Assembly (NCBI GenBank): GCA_002281555.1
Contig: NCGJ01000014.1
Coordinates: 1-64,000 of the forward strand
DNA length: 64,000 bases
Source of the DNA: Hydrogenophilales bacterium 28-61-23
GTDB taxonomy: Bacteria; Pseudomonadota; Gammaproteobacteria; Burkholderiales; Thiobacillaceae
Direction: 5' to 3'
Under the pieces are notes generated by a model. That model searched no databases, was not told where the DNA came from, and saw only the letters and a list, made by a program, of their open reading frames with translations. Shown here in pieces: positions 44,193 through 55,199 of this stretch. Within the stretch, counting starts at the first letter, position 1. Each line of letters starts with the position of its first letter. A program made the translations under genes and the position numbers.

Positions 44193-47100
44193 CTAGCCGC
44201 GACGGCGTCGCTCCTCTTCTCTCCGATTCTTCTCCGCCTCATCCAACTGATCGGAAACGCTGGCCGTGCCATCGCCAAAACCCAGCACCTCGACAGTGAT
44301 GAAACTGGGCTTGAAGCCGGCCATGGCCTGTTTCATTTCCTGCGCGGCTTTCTGAGATTCCTCGCTGGTTGCCGCAAGTGAACGTGTCGCCTCGCCAGCA
44401 GTCTGGGCGGCGTCACCGAGACTCCCGATACCGGAAATGCTCAGCCCCCCGGTATCCACAGCCACAGGCACACCGATGGAGAGCCCGCTGACCTGAATGT
44501 TGTCGGCACCGATCACGTGCGCGGCGGCGATATTCAAGTTACCCGAAGCGCGAATACCGGCATCGCCCGCGTTCACCGCACCGCTCGGTGCGATCAGCGA
44601 AACATCGCCCGGCACGATGACCTCGCGCGCCAGCAGCACACCGATACCCGAACCGGCAATGGAGTTGGCCAGATTGACCTTCAGGTTGCCCTTGCCGTCG
44701 TATTCGTAAGTCGGCGGCGGCGCGGCGGTGGCGGTTTTGGCGCCTTTGCCGGCATCGATATCGCCCAGCAGGCTGAACAACATGATGTCGTCGCGCAGGA
44801 GCCGTTCGTACTCCGTCGTCCGTGCGGCTTTCTTTTCCTGTCCAAGGGTGAACACCCGCGAGGTATTGACGGCGAAATTGTCGCGCACATAGGAACGGAT
44901 ACCGCCGCCGTTGACCGTAAACAACCCCAGTTCGGACGCTTTCCTGATACCAGCCAGATCCACCGGATTACTGACCAGACCGACCGCCACCGAGCCACCC
45001 GGGGTCAGCAGTTCGATATCACCGCCCTGGTTGGTGCGTATCTGGCTGAAGAAAACACTCAAATCGCCTGCATAGGCGATCTTGTCGCCAGCCGCATTCT
45101 TACCAGGGAAGAACAGGGCTATCGCCTTGTTTGCGCGTTCGTAGCCCAGGCCCTGGTTGGCCTCAACGCCAGCCATCTCCAGTTCGTGATAGAAGATGCG
45201 GCGCGCCCGCGCATCGAGCGGCGAGGCATCGAAAGCAGCCAGCGCCGCGACGATCTCCTCGCCAGCCAACGTTTTCATGCTGGTGCGATAAGTCGAGTCT
45301 TTCAGCTTGGTCTGTACCTCCGCATAGCTCAGACCGGTATTTTCGGGCTGCAGCATGGTCACGCGGCGGATTTCAAAGTCCTCAATGGCGGCGGCAAAAT
45401 CGGTCAGCGCAGTGCTGCCCGCAGCCAGATAGGTCGCCGAAAAAGCCGCGTAGTCGGGCTGGCGCGGCCGTCCGTCGGCATCCGCGCCCATGCCGGACAA
45501 GAGGGTGATGTGCGCGCCACCCGCCGGCAAGGCCGGGTTCTTGAGATTACCGTTGCTGACGATGCCCGCTGTGCTGCCCAGGTCGATATTCCGACCGACG
45601 GCCACATTGAGATAGCCCGGTCCATCGACCTGGATGCCGCTACCGTTGTTCGCGAGATATCCGTCGATGCGCAAGGGCTGATAGCGAATGTCGCGGCCCG
45701 CCTGGATGTTGCTGGTCTGCCCCGCCGCAACATGCTGGGCGGTAAGCGAGAGGTCGCGAATATCGAGACCGGCCAGGAACTCCACCAGCTTAGGGAAATA
45801 AAGTGTGTCGAGAGCCGTTTCGTTCTCCGCAACATACTCGATGCTGCCCGTCTCGGCATAGACGCGCACCGGATCGGCATCGTTCAGGTGGGTGAGATCG
45901 GGAGCGTGGTACGCGGCCGTATCCTGGATGCTGAACAACAACGCATCCGCCGGTTCGAAACCCTTGCTTGGCGCCTGCAGCGACGGCAAACGAGCGGGAT
46001 CCACATCGGACATGGCGACACCGCCCGAGAAGGTGACGTCCCCCTGCGCCAGCAACTGAAATTTGCCCTGGCTGGACGGGTACATGGCGAAGGTATTGCC
46101 GACTTTCACGCTACCGTTGACCGCCGCCACAGTCAGCGAACCGGGGTAAACGAATGTACCGGTCATGAAATTGGGCGCGCTGCCGCCATAGACTTCACTC
46201 ACGAACAACGCTTGTTCGTCGACCCGCGCGCGGTCGTTGCTCAGAAGCAGATCGCCCTGCGCCGAGACAAGACGAACCGCACTGTCATCGCCGTAGGTGA
46301 AGAAATCCGTATTGGAGGACGACTTGTAACTGCCGCTGACATTCAGGCTGCCTGCCAGCGTGCCCGTCGCCGCCACGGTCGGATTGAAGGCCGTTTCCAG
46401 CACCAGCCCGTTGCGCGCGAACACCTCAATCTGGCTGGCGCCCATCGCCAGTATCAGATTACGGTTGTCGTATGTATCGGAATCCAGATCGGTCGCAGGC
46501 ATGGCGCCGATGGCGCCACCCGCTGTCACCCGGCCCTGCCCCTTCTGCACGTACATGAAACTGCCGCGAATATCGCCGTCCGCATGCATTTCGGCGTTGC
46601 CGCCGCCGGTCTCGAACAGCTTGCCGCCAGCATCCTGCGCGGCATAGTCGCGCCCGGTGGTGGGCAGAGAAACGGACAGGTTGTCGATATTCCGGCCCGC
46701 CTCGATATGCACATTGCCGCCACCCAGCGCGCCCACGCCCTGGTTGAAGTATTCATAAGCGACACCCCAGGTCGGGCTACGGGCGATGGCCCCCGTGCTG
46801 TCGATCGTGCCACGTCGCTGCAGCCAGTTGTTGGTCAACTGGCCGTATTCGGGCGCCGCGATGGAACCGGCGGCGACGATGCCGAGTGCGCCGCCGTCAA
46901 CGCCGTAGGACACCTTGCCGAAGTAGCTGTCGGTCGGTTTGATGTAGGCGTCGGGATTGCTGTCGTCCCTGCCCGCCGTGTAGACCACCGACACACGGTT
47001 GTGACTGCCGTCGTTATTGAGGCCGATCTCCACGTCGCCACCCGCCGCGATCTGGATGGCACCGGTACCGGTGCGGATCAGCTTGCCGCCCTTGAGCACG

Positions 47101-50100
47101 AAGTCGCCCGTGCCCGCTTCCAGATTGCGCTGCACAGCCATCGGATCGGCCGCCGCCAGGTCCGCGCCCGCCACCAAGCGGTAAGACCAGGACTCGCCAC
47201 CATCCAGGATGGCGCCCGTCGCGCTGTTGAAACCATCGCTCAGATTGCCGTTGACAAGCAGCTTTCCAGCCGCCCGCAGGGTCAGGCTACCGGGTTGGTT
47301 CTGGGCGACTGCCGTGATCGCGCCGAAGTCGTAATCGCTGCTGAAGGTCAGATCGCCGTCGCTACGAACTTCCACACCAGGGCGCACCTGAAATGCCGCA
47401 CTATTTTTTAATGCGTCGCCGCCAAGGCGCGTCTTCGCTGTGCCGGCGCTATTCATGAAGGACTGACTGTCATTCTTGATGGCCGTCATCTGGGTCGCAC
47501 CCAGCGTGCTGTAGTCGAACACCTTGTTGCCCAGCACCTCGATCAGCGCAGCCCCATTGATACGCGTGCCTATGTCATCGTCACTACCGAACATCACCTC
47601 GCCGTCGGGGTTATTGTTGACGTCCACATGGGTAATACGCACATCGGTACCCGCGCCGCTGCCCAGACGCGGCGCCTGGAGGTGGACACGCCCTCCGGTG
47701 ACCTGGGTCAGGGCGATATCCGGATCGCCCGCGTTGTTTCCAGTGAAGCGCACCGCCGTAGCCAGCGTGCCACCGACTTCTATGGTTGAACCGTTTTCCA
47801 GCACCAGCGCACCATTGCTGACGTCATCGGCGACATAGTCCCGGTTCATGCCGCTGATCAGATAGACCTCGCCGCCGCGTTGCGCTGCGCCGGTCGCGCG
47901 AGCGTCTATTTCCGCATCGTCGCGCAGATAAAGCTCCTTGCCGGCGGCGGCCATGACCCAGCCCCCGTCAGCAGCGTGTGCGTCGATCTTGCCGGCGATG
48001 TCGAGCACACCGTCGTCCACCGACAACACCACGCGCCGCGCCTTGATCGTGTCGTCAGCGGCGACGACGAGGTCGCCAGTACGCTGGCGCATGCTGAAGT
48101 TCTCGCCGAATCCGGTCACGTGCTGTAACAAAGCAGAGAAATCGTTGCCAGTATCCGCATCGCCGTCGTCGATGATGTTGGCATCCAGACTGAAACTACC
48201 CATCCAGGGATTCGGTACGCTTGCGATCACTTCCACGCCACCCGCCAACTGCCCACTCAAGGCAAAAGTGCCGTTCGGAACATGCATCGTCAGCCTGCCC
48301 GCATCCGCCCCGCCCGCACCGCTGACGTCCACCGTCGCGCCCGACGCGATAGCCAGGTTGCCGATATCGGCTGTCAGCGTCGTGGAGCCACCGGCTACCG
48401 CAACCACCACTGTGTCATTGACCCCCTTGAATGTCCTGACGACCCCGCCGGTGAAAATACTCGATCCATCGAGCAGGTTCAGGTCGCCGCTTTCCGCCGT
48501 CATGGTCAGCACACCGGCCGGCATGTCGATTTTTCCGCCGTGGTCGATGCTCTCGGCGACGAAAGTCATCTTCGCACCCAGCGGCGTGCTACCCAGTTCA
48601 GGCAGCTTTTCAACTACGCCATCCACCGTCTTCGCCACATAGTTCGCAGTGGTCAACTTGCCGCCCACGTTGAAAGCCATGTCGCTGCCGTTGTAGCCCA
48701 CGATGCTCTGGGCGGTCATGCTCAAATCTTTGGAAACAGTCATGCCGCCCATGCCATTGCTGCCGGCAATCTCGCCGCGCGCAACCAGTTTGACTGTATC
48801 GAATCCCGCCGTTTTGACGCCGCCCTGGCCGAACTGGATGGTGTCGGCATTGACCTGCATCGTGCCAGTGCCTACCGCGGCAGCGTCATCGAAGTCGGTG
48901 CCATCGGGATTGGCGAAGGCCACGTTCTTGGCGGCGATGCTCAACGTACCTGTACTGACACCGGCGAAGCCCGCGCCTTGGAGGATCAGACTCTGCGTAT
49001 CGGCGTTGCCCAGGGTGGCATCACCGTAGACATCGAAATTGCTGTAGCTCTTGAGCACGATCTCATTCGGCTTGCCCAGGCTATCGAGCAATTCATTGGT
49101 CACGAAAACGCCCTGCAAAATATCGGTGACCTCGCCCAATGCGACTCGCGTAGCACCCAGTTGCAATGCGCCGCCTTCAGTGCCCAGTTTCTTCCCATCC
49201 GCGTCCAGAACGTCCTTGCCCACTTCAACCGAGCCAAGATTGAAGGCGGTATAGGTGGAATCGATGTTGACGCTATTCGCGCCATCGATCAGGGCATTGC
49301 TGGCGGTGTAGAGACCATCCGTCTCGATGACATCGCCATCAGCATTCAAACGCTTGCGTTCGGTATTTTTACGCACCACGCCACGCAAGCCACCGCTGGA
49401 AGCGCGCACCAGGACACCATCGCCGGAGCCGGCGGTGCTGTCATCGCCGAACACCAGCGTCTCGTTTTTCGAGCTGCCGTTGCCTTCGCCGCGCACCTCG
49501 CTGCCTGCCGCCAGGGTGATGGAACCCTTCGACACCAGCATCACTTCCGGTGCGCTCAGCGGTTTCTCGGCGCTGGTCTCGATCAGCACCGCGTCCGCCA
49601 CCTGATTGACCCGCACACTGCCGACATCGCCGGCAATCGCCTCGCGGGTACCGCCCAACATCAGGCTATCGACGCCATAACTACTGAGCAAATCCACATC
49701 CAGAACCAGATAGTCAGCCGGGTTAACGCTCGGGTCGTCAAAATGTGGCGCGCTGCCATCGGTGACAGCGAGCTTGCTGGAGGCGATATCCAGTTCGCCA
49801 CCCAGCGTGCCGGGGTCATGGCTGAAATCAATGGTTCCATCCAGTTGCAGCGAGGTGGTCGCGTTAATGCCCAACCGACCTGCGTCGGGGCCGAGTTTCG
49901 GCAAGGACAGGTCGTATAGCGCGGCAATGCCGGGGATCAAGCGGCTGGCGAGGTAATCGTGTATCTCCGAGCGCCCGCTCGGGGTTTGCGCCTTGAGTTC
50001 GGCGGCGCTGTACTGGAACTCGAAACCCGCACGGCTGGTGACAACCTCGCGCGATGCGACCTCGAAGCCGGACCAGCGGGTTTGGCCGACGTTCGTATCG

Positions 50101-53100
50101 CCCAGCGAACTGCGATAGCCGGCGACCAGATAAGCGCCATCGGCGCGCTGCGAGTTCTGCGCGGCAGTCATGTCCCGCGTGTTCGTCACGGCGCGTACCG
50201 CCACCGCCCCCGGCAACAAAGCGTAGTGCGCCGGCAGCAGGGTGTAGTAGCCCGCCGCAATATTGAGTTCCGGGATGGCCGAGAGATAGACGCTTTCACC
50301 CGGGTTTACCTGTTGCGTCGCGCCCGTACCCAGCGCGCGCCCGGAAATCTCGCCCGTGCCCTGAGCGGATTTGTAGGAATACTGCGCGTACTGGAAGTCG
50401 AACGGCGCGGCCTGGCCGGCGCTGGCGGGCAGGATGGCGAACACGCCAGGCGCCGACAGATAATCGCTGGAACCGCCCGAGCCGGGTGTGAATTCGTAAC
50501 CATAGAGATCGCCGCCACCGGACAGGTCGATTGTGGCTGTCTCCTTCTTGACGATGCTGTTGCCCTTCAGCAGGACGTCCTTGGTCGGCAGATTCAGCGT
50601 CCCGTCTGCGCCTGAAAAGATGCTGCGCTGTTTAGCCGTGGCGCCAACATTGAGGTCGTAAATCCAGGTCTGGCCGTTGGCCACGCGGCCATATGGAATC
50701 AGCGACCCTTCGGCCGAGACCGAGGTCAGGCTGTCGTCAAACAGCGTCAGCGTCTTGGCGGCATCAAGTTCGATCCGGCCGAGCGGGGCACGCAACACGC
50801 CGTACTGGTCGATGAAGTCGGCCTTGAGTGTGACCGCGCCGCCCGCCGCCAGCGGAACGGCGGCGGATGAACCATTGCTGTGGATTGCGATCCTGCTTCC
50901 CTCCTCCGGATTCACGCTTGCCGGCTTCACGCTCTCCAACACATATTCGCTGAGGGTCGTCGGGTAGACCTGGGTCGCCGTCAAAGTCAGATCGCCCGCC
51001 GTGCTCAGTTGGCCGACCGGAATCAGGGAGTCGTCGCCAATCGGGACGACCCCGGTGAGACGGATATCCCCGTCGCTGTTCAGGTTTGCTTGTGCCGCGC
51101 CGGACAACGACCAGTTGCCGATCAGATCGATCACGCCGGCATTGGCCGTGAACACGCCCGCACCGCCAACTGGAGCTGGCACTTGGCTGCCTGTCGTCTG
51201 GTACAAGGGGTCGGCATTGCCGAGGCGGATGGACAGGGCATCCAACGTCACCTCCGCGGAGCCGGCCACTTCGACCGATGCGGTATCCAGGCTCAGACGG
51301 CCGCGCAAGGCGAGGTCGAGGCTCTCCTCGAAAACGATGCGGTCGCGGCTTTTCAGGCTGACGTGGTCGAAACTCGCCAGCTTGCCGGCATCCAGCTCGG
51401 CGCGACCGTTATCGCTGTCGGCAATCGACGTGCCCGGCTTAGTCAAATAGACCGGGAAGACAGGATTGCCGGCGTAAAGCGCGATGCTGCGCATACCGGT
51501 CAGATAATCGTTGGCAACCTCATCGTCAGTCGGGATGTCCGGCCGATCCAGTTCGATGCTGAGCGAACCACGCGTCGCCTCGCTGGAGCCGCCCGCCGCT
51601 TCCATACCGGCGGCAAGGAAAATGCCCTCGCTGGCCGCCAGGCGCAGACTGCCACCCGCCGACGCAAGCAAGCTTCTGGCGTAACCGGTTCCCGTGTCCT
51701 GGCGCGGCAGATCGAGACTCGCCTGCGTGCCGGACACGTCCAGCAAAGAGCCCGGCTCGGCGACAATGTAGCCGTTATGCGCCAGCAGGCCGATCGAACC
51801 GCCGTCCAGCACCTCGCCCTGGATACGGCCGTCGCTGCCGCGATAGGTGTGGGCGACGCCCTGGGCGGAGATACTCGCCGTCTCGCCCAGCCAAATGGCC
51901 GCATCCGCAAGATAGCCGGCGCCACCGCTGTTTGGCCCCTTCAATTCCAGTTGGATGCTGCCGCCTGGAGCGCTCAGGTTCCCCTCCAGCGTCAAGCTGC
52001 GCACCGCCGTCAGATTCAGACTGGCGCGCGGGTCTAGGTCAATGCGCACATTTTTGCCAACGCGCAGACTGCCCAGGTCATCGGACGTGGCGGACAGATC
52101 CAGATGGGTAACCGGCCGTTCCGCCTTGGCGACGCCCCAGGCAAGCTGCGTGGGGCGACTGAAGTCGGCGACCGAAGCCCCGGATGCGACGTTAACTCGT
52201 CTGGCATCGAGCATACGGGTCAGCGTGCGCGGCGCGACCACGGCGTCATCGGCAACGTTCAGCCCGTTGGCGCCCGTAATCGCGTAGTCGGAAAACCCGC
52301 CTTGCTGGAAAAAAGTCTCGGCCAGCCAGAGTTCGGCCGAATCCGGGACGGCGGGTTGCGTTCCACCAATCCCGACCTTCAGGGTAGAGATTGTCAATTT
52401 GCCGCCGCGACCGGCCTTGAGGCTGGAATCGAGCAGCCCGTAGCTGCGCAGTTCGCCCGCCAGGCGGATCGGTTCAGACTCGCCGATGCTCCGGTTATCG
52501 GTCAGCGAGATGTCGCCGCCCTTGCCTGTCGACCAAGTCTTGCCATCGACCTTGAGCCATGCCCCCGCGCTGGCATCGAGCAGGCTGCCTGCCGCCAGAT
52601 CGATCAGACCCTGAGCGCTGATGCCGATGCCGCCGCCATTCAGCACCACGGGTGCTGCGGCATTCCGGGCGAGATAGTCGTTGCTCCACAGGCCGGCCGT
52701 GACGATATCGCCGGCAATGGTCAGGTGCTGATCCAGCGTGGCGGGATCCACGCCTTGCGCGGCGGCCAGGCTGGCTGCACGCTCGTCGCTCCCGGCCAGG
52801 TTGTACACCGTGCGCATCGAGGCGAGATTGACGCTCCCGCCCGGCGTTTTGATATCACCCAGGATATCCAGGCTGGCGCCAGTCAAGTTAACGCTTCCGC
52901 CTGGCCCAACATCCAGCGTTTGGTCGCTTTCGACGCGTATGGCGTTATTGGTGAAGACGCTCAGATTGGCGATATTGGCCGCCTTGAGCTTGGCCGCGTC
53001 CAGAACCAGAGTGCGTTGCAACTCGTTGGACAGCGCCGTGCCGTGGTCAGGCGCGGCGCTCTGCGCCACACTGCTGAAAACGATCTCGTTGAGAATGCGG

Positions 53101-55199
53101 TAATCCCGGCCGGCATCGGGTCCGGAAGGATTGTCGATGCCTAATTTAAGGGTTGCGCCCTTGGGCAGTGTTGATCCACTTTGGCCACCGGCCCCGCGCT
53201 GACGCTCACCGATGACTGTGTCGCCCTTGATATCGCCTTGCAGTGCGCCCCAGGGCGCCACGATAGTCAATGCGCCGGCATCCTTGCCTTCGCGATAACC
53301 CTGCTCGGTGACCACCCGATCCGCGCCCAGTCCCGTATAGGCCAGATCGGCCTTGGCCGTGGCGATATCGTAGAGCCTGCCATGGTAGAGCAACTGGCTG
53401 GTGGCGACATTGCCGGTCCGATAAGAGATGGAGCCGCCGGAAAGGTCGATGCTGGCATCGTTCTGCACGACCAAAGCGCCTTCCGAATAGAGATTGACCT
53501 TGCCGCCGGCGGTCATCTTCTCGTCCACCTTGCGGCCGATCTGGGCAATATAGGTCGAGGCGTCCGCCAGCGTGGTGCCCTGGCGCGTCACGCTCTGGCC
53601 ATTGACATCCACTGTGCCCGTATCGCGGATGTCGACCTTGATCTTCTTGCCGTAGAGCGGGCCATCGATATCGTGCAGCAGCGGCGAATCGGCCACCACG
53701 CCGCCGCGCAGTTCCACCTCCACCACATTGCGCTCCATGGCCACCGCCACATCGCGCAGACCGCTGACGTCGAGCACCGCACCGGTATCGATCTGCACGC
53801 GGCAATCCAGGCAACTGCCATTCAGCGCGAAAGAACCCGGATCGTTCGGATTGGTCAGGAATATCTTGTTCGGGTCGACACTCGCGCGCTGAAGCGCCTG
53901 CAAAGTAATGTTCCCGCTCGGCGCTTTCAGCACAGCGTCCCGCCGCACCCAGATATCGCGGCCCTCGGCCTTGATCTGCGATGCGCTGTAGGCCTGCGCG
54001 TCCTGCAGCGTGGTGTCGGGCATATAGGCGTAGAAATCGGCCAGCGTCGCCGCGCCGCGATGGTAGGCATCCACCTGGGCCTGGGTCAGCTTGCCGGCGG
54101 CCATCGCCACCTGAACCTTGCCCGCATCCAGGGCCGGCATGATCACGGTTCGGCTGTTTTCGCCGAACTCCACGCTGCCGCTCGCATTGGCGGAAACGTT
54201 GCCGCTGGGCAGATAGATATCGGTCGTCGTGCCTGAGGCGACCTCCCGCGCCAGCAGATGGATGGTGCCGTTCAGGTTGACCGAACTGGTGGCGGTAACG
54301 ATGCCGTCCTGTTTGACCAGCTTGCCGATCAGCGTGACGTCGCCCTGCTTGGCAGCCAGTTCGCCCAGGTTCACCGCGCTGCCGCCGCTGCCCACTTCAA
54401 CCAGCAAGCCGCGCAGCAGCGTGTTGGAGTCCGAGATGTTGGTCAGGTGGAAATAAGCCTTGTGGCCGGCCGCCAGGATCACTTGGCCGGTGTCGGTGGT
54501 GACGATGCCCTTGTTCTCCACATCCGGCGCCAGCAGGATCACCTTGCCGCCGGTGGCGGCGGTGATGGCCGCGCCCTCGGCCACCCGCACCATGCCGACC
54601 GGCGCGGTGCCGACATACTGCGTGTAGGCATCGCTGAACGCCGGTTCGGTCTGTGCCGCCGTCAGGTAGCCGTTCTTGAACAGTTCGTCGTCCTTGATAT
54701 CCAGCGTCGACGCGACCAGCGTGTGCAGGTTTACCTGGGCGCCCTTGTCGAACAGGATGCCGTTGCGGTTGATCACGTAGACCGCGCCGGTCGCGTTCAA
54801 CGCGCCCTGGATCACGCTGGCCTCGTTGCCGACGATGCGGTTCAGCGTCGCGGCGGTGGCGTTGGGTTGGTTGAAATTGACCGTGGCGGCGGAACCGATG
54901 TTGAACGTGTTCCAGTGGATGATGCCGTTCTGGCTGGCCTGATTGATGTTGAGGGTATTGCCGGTTTGTGCGATGCCGATATCGCCATAACGCACATTCG
55001 CACCTGTCGGCACTTCAGTGGGCGCCGGCGGATTGGCCGCCCAAACCGGCACAGCCAGCATCGCCAGCATCGCAGCGGCCAGACGCGCCTTCGCGCCGCG
55101 ATTGCGGCGCTTACCGGAATGCGCGCTGCTCACCTCGGAAACAGGGACGTGCATACCCAGGCGTTTGCTGAAAACCAGACGATAGCTGCGTGCGTTCAT
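44193..55199 (-). CDS. TpsA: giant filamentous haemagglutinin-type exoprotein (DUF3739)
   Basis: This 3668-residue two-partner-secretion exoprotein starts with an extended signal peptide (MNARSYRLVFSKRLGMHVPV, cleavage near PVWA at 54-55). The TPS secretion domain follows (about 60-200), with NRNGI at 144-148 in place of the usual NPNGI. Thousands of residues of short beta-helix-like repeats follow, rich in Gly, Ala, Asp, Asn and Ser. The C-terminus resembles DUF3739 and ends in a charged tail DEAEKNRREEERRRRG. There is no VENN motif, CDI toxin or immunity gene, so it is probably an adhesin or matrix filament. The gene is followed by exbB (155 nt) and preceded by tpsB after a 338-bp REP-filled gap. 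Confidence 0.93.
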   Translation of the reverse strand: MNARSYRLVFSKRLGMHVPVSEVSSAHSGKRRNRGAKARLAAAMLAMLAVPVWAANPPAPTEVPTGANVRYGDIGIAQTGNTLNINQASQNGIIHWNTFNIGSAATVNFNQPNATAATLNRIVGNEASVIQGALNATGAVYVINRNGILFDKGAQVNLHTLVASTLDIKDDELFKNGYLTAAQTEPAFSDAYTQYVGTAPVGMVRVAEGAAITAATGGKVILLAPDVENKGIVTTDTGQVILAAGHKAYFHLTNISDSNTLLRGLLVEVGSGGSAVNLGELAAKQGDVTLIGKLVKQDGIVTATSSVNLNGTIHLLAREVASGTTTDIYLPSGNVSANASGSVEFGENSRTVIMPALDAGKVQVAMAAGKLTQAQVDAYHRGAATLADFYAYMPDTTLQDAQAYSASQIKAEGRDIWVRRDAVLKAPSGNITLQALQRASVDPNKIFLTNPNDPGSFALNGSCLDCRVQIDTGAVLDVSGLRDVAVAMERNVVEVELRGGVVADSPLLHDIDGPLYGKKIKVDIRDTGTVDVNGQSVTRQGTTLADASTYIAQIGRKVDEKMTAGGKVNLYSEGALVVQNDASIDLSGGSISYRTGNVATSQLLYHGRLYDIATAKADLAYTGLGADRVVTEQGYREGKDAGALTIVAPWGALQGDIKGDTVIGERQRGAGGQSGSTLPKGATLKLGIDNPSGPDAGRDYRILNEIVFSSVAQSAAPDHGTALSNELQRTLVLDAAKLKAANIANLSVFTNNAIRVESDQTLDVGPGGSVNLTGASLDILGDIKTPGGSVNLASMRTVYNLAGSDERAASLAAAQGVDPATLDQHLTIAGDIVTAGLWSNDYLARNAAAPVVLNGGGIGISAQGLIDLAAGSLLDASAGAWLKVDGKTWSTGKGGDISLTDNRSIGESEPIRLAGELRSYGLLDSSLKAGRGGKLTISTLKVGIGGTQPAVPDSAELWLAETFFQQGGFSDYAITGANGLNVADDAVVAPRTLTRMLDARRVNVASGASVADFSRPTQLAWGVAKAERPVTHLDLSATSDDLGSLRVGKNVRIDLDPRASLNLTAVRSLTLEGNLSAPGGSIQLELKGPNSGGAGYLADAAIWLGETASISAQGVAHTYRGSDGRIQGEVLDGGSIGLLAHNGYIVAEPGSLLDVSGTQASLDLPRQDTGTGYARSLLASAGGSLRLAASEGIFLAAGMEAAGGSSEATRGSLSIELDRPDIPTDDEVANDYLTGMRSIALYAGNPVFPVYLTKPGTSIADSDNGRAELDAGKLASFDHVSLKSRDRIVFEESLDLALRGRLSLDTASVEVAGSAEVTLDALSIRLGNADPLYQTTGSQVPAPVGGAGVFTANAGVIDLIGNWSLSGAAQANLNSDGDIRLTGVVPIGDDSLIPVGQLSTAGDLTLTATQVYPTTLSEYVLESVKPASVNPEEGSRIAIHSNGSSAAVPLAAGGAVTLKADFIDQYGVLRAPLGRIELDAAKTLTLFDDSLTSVSAEGSLIPYGRVANGQTWIYDLNVGATAKQRSIFSGADGTLNLPTKDVLLKGNSIVKKETATIDLSGGGDLYGYEFTPGSGGSSDYLSAPGVFAILPASAGQAAPFDFQYAQYSYKSAQGTGEISGRALGTGATQQVNPGESVYLSAIPELNIAAGYYTLLPAHYALLPGAVAVRAVTNTRDMTAAQNSQRADGAYLVAGYRSSLGDTNVGQTRWSGFEVASREVVTSRAGFEFQYSAAELKAQTPSGRSEIHDYLASRLIPGIAALYDLSLPKLGPDAGRLGINATTSLQLDGTIDFSHDPGTLGGELDIASSKLAVTDGSAPHFDDPSVNPADYLVLDVDLLSSYGVDSLMLGGTREAIAGDVGSVRVNQVADAVLIETSAEKPLSAPEVMLVSKGSITLAAGSEVRGEGNGSSKNETLVFGDDSTAGSGDGVLVRASSGGLRGVVRKNTERKRLNADGDVIETDGLYTASNALIDGANSVNIDSTYTAFNLGSVEVGKDVLDADGKKLGTEGGALQLGATRVALGEVTDILQGVFVTNELLDSLGKPNEIVLKSYSNFDVYGDATLGNADTQSLILQGAGFAGVSTGTLSIAAKNVAFANPDGTDFDDAAAVGTGTMQVNADTIQFGQGGVKTAGFDTVKLVARGEIAGSNGMGGMTVSKDLSMTAQSIVGYNGSDMAFNVGGKLTTANYVAKTVDGVVEKLPELGSTPLGAKMTFVAESIDHGGKIDMPAGVLTMTAESGDLNLLDGSSIFTGGVVRTFKGVNDTVVVAVAGGSTTLTADIGNLAIASGATVDVSGAGGADAGRLTMHVPNGTFALSGQLAGGVEVIASVPNPWMGSFSLDANIIDDGDADTGNDFSALLQHVTGFGENFSMRQRTGDLVVAADDTIKARRVVLSVDDGVLDIAGKIDAHAADGGWVMAAAGKELYLRDDAEIDARATGAAQRGGEVYLISGMNRDYVADDVSNGALVLENGSTIEVGGTLATAVRFTGNNAGDPDIALTQVTGGRVHLQAPRLGSGAGTDVRITHVDVNNNPDGEVMFGSDDDIGTRINGAALIEVLGNKVFDYSTLGATQMTAIKNDSQSFMNSAGTAKTRLGGDALKNSAAFQVRPGVEVRSDGDLTFSSDYDFGAITAVAQNQPGSLTLRAAGKLLVNGNLSDGFNSATGAILDGGESWSYRLVAGADLAAADPMAVQRNLEAGTGDFVLKGGKLIRTGTGAIQIAAGGDVEIGLNNDGSHNRVSVVYTAGRDDSNPDAYIKPTDSYFGKVSYGVDGGALGIVAAGSIAAPEYGQLTNNWLQRRGTIDSTGAIARSPTWGVAYEYFNQGVGALGGGNVHIEAGRNIDNLSVSLPTTGRDYAAQDAGGKLFETGGGNAEMHADGDIRGSFMYVQKGQGRVTAGGAIGAMPATDLDSDTYDNRNLILAMGASQIEVFARNGLVLETAFNPTVAATGTLAGSLNVSGSYKSSSNTDFFTYGDDSAVRLVSAQGDLLLSNDRARVDEQALFVSEVYGGSAPNFMTGTFVYPGSLTVAAVNGSVKVGNTFAMYPSSQGKFQLLAQGDVTFSGGVAMSDVDPARLPSLQAPSKGFEPADALLFSIQDTAAYHAPDLTHLNDADPVRVYAETGSIEYVAENETALDTLYFPKLVEFLAGLDIRDLSLTAQHVAAGQTSNIQAGRDIRYQPLRIDGYLANNGSGIQVDGPGYLNVAVGRNIDLGSTAGIVSNGNLKNPALPAGGAHITLLSGMGADADGRPRQPDYAAFSATYLAAGSTALTDFAAAIEDFEIRRVTMLQPENTGLSYAEVQTKLKDSTYRTSMKTLAGEEIVAALAAFDASPLDARARRIFYHELEMAGVEANQGLGYERANKAIALFFPGKNAAGDKIAYAGDLSVFFSQIRTNQGGDIELLTPGGSVAVGLVSNPVDLAGIRKASELGLFTVNGGGIRSYVRDNFAVNTSRVFTLGQEKKAARTTEYERLLRDDIMLFSLLGDIDAGKGAKTATAAPPPTYEYDGKGNLKVNLANSIAGSGIGVLLAREVIVPGDVSLIAPSGAVNAGDAGIRASGNLNIAAAHVIGADNIQVSGLSIGVPVAVDTGGLSISGIGSLGDAAQTAGEATRSLAATSEESQKAAQEMKQAMAGFKPSFITVEVLGFGDGTASVSDQLDEAEKNRREEERRRRG

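Noticed and set aside
44517-47411. 964-codon open frame opposite tpsA, and several others along 48-55 kb
   Set aside because: They are complements of a single repetitive 11-kb gene and carry no domain signatures.
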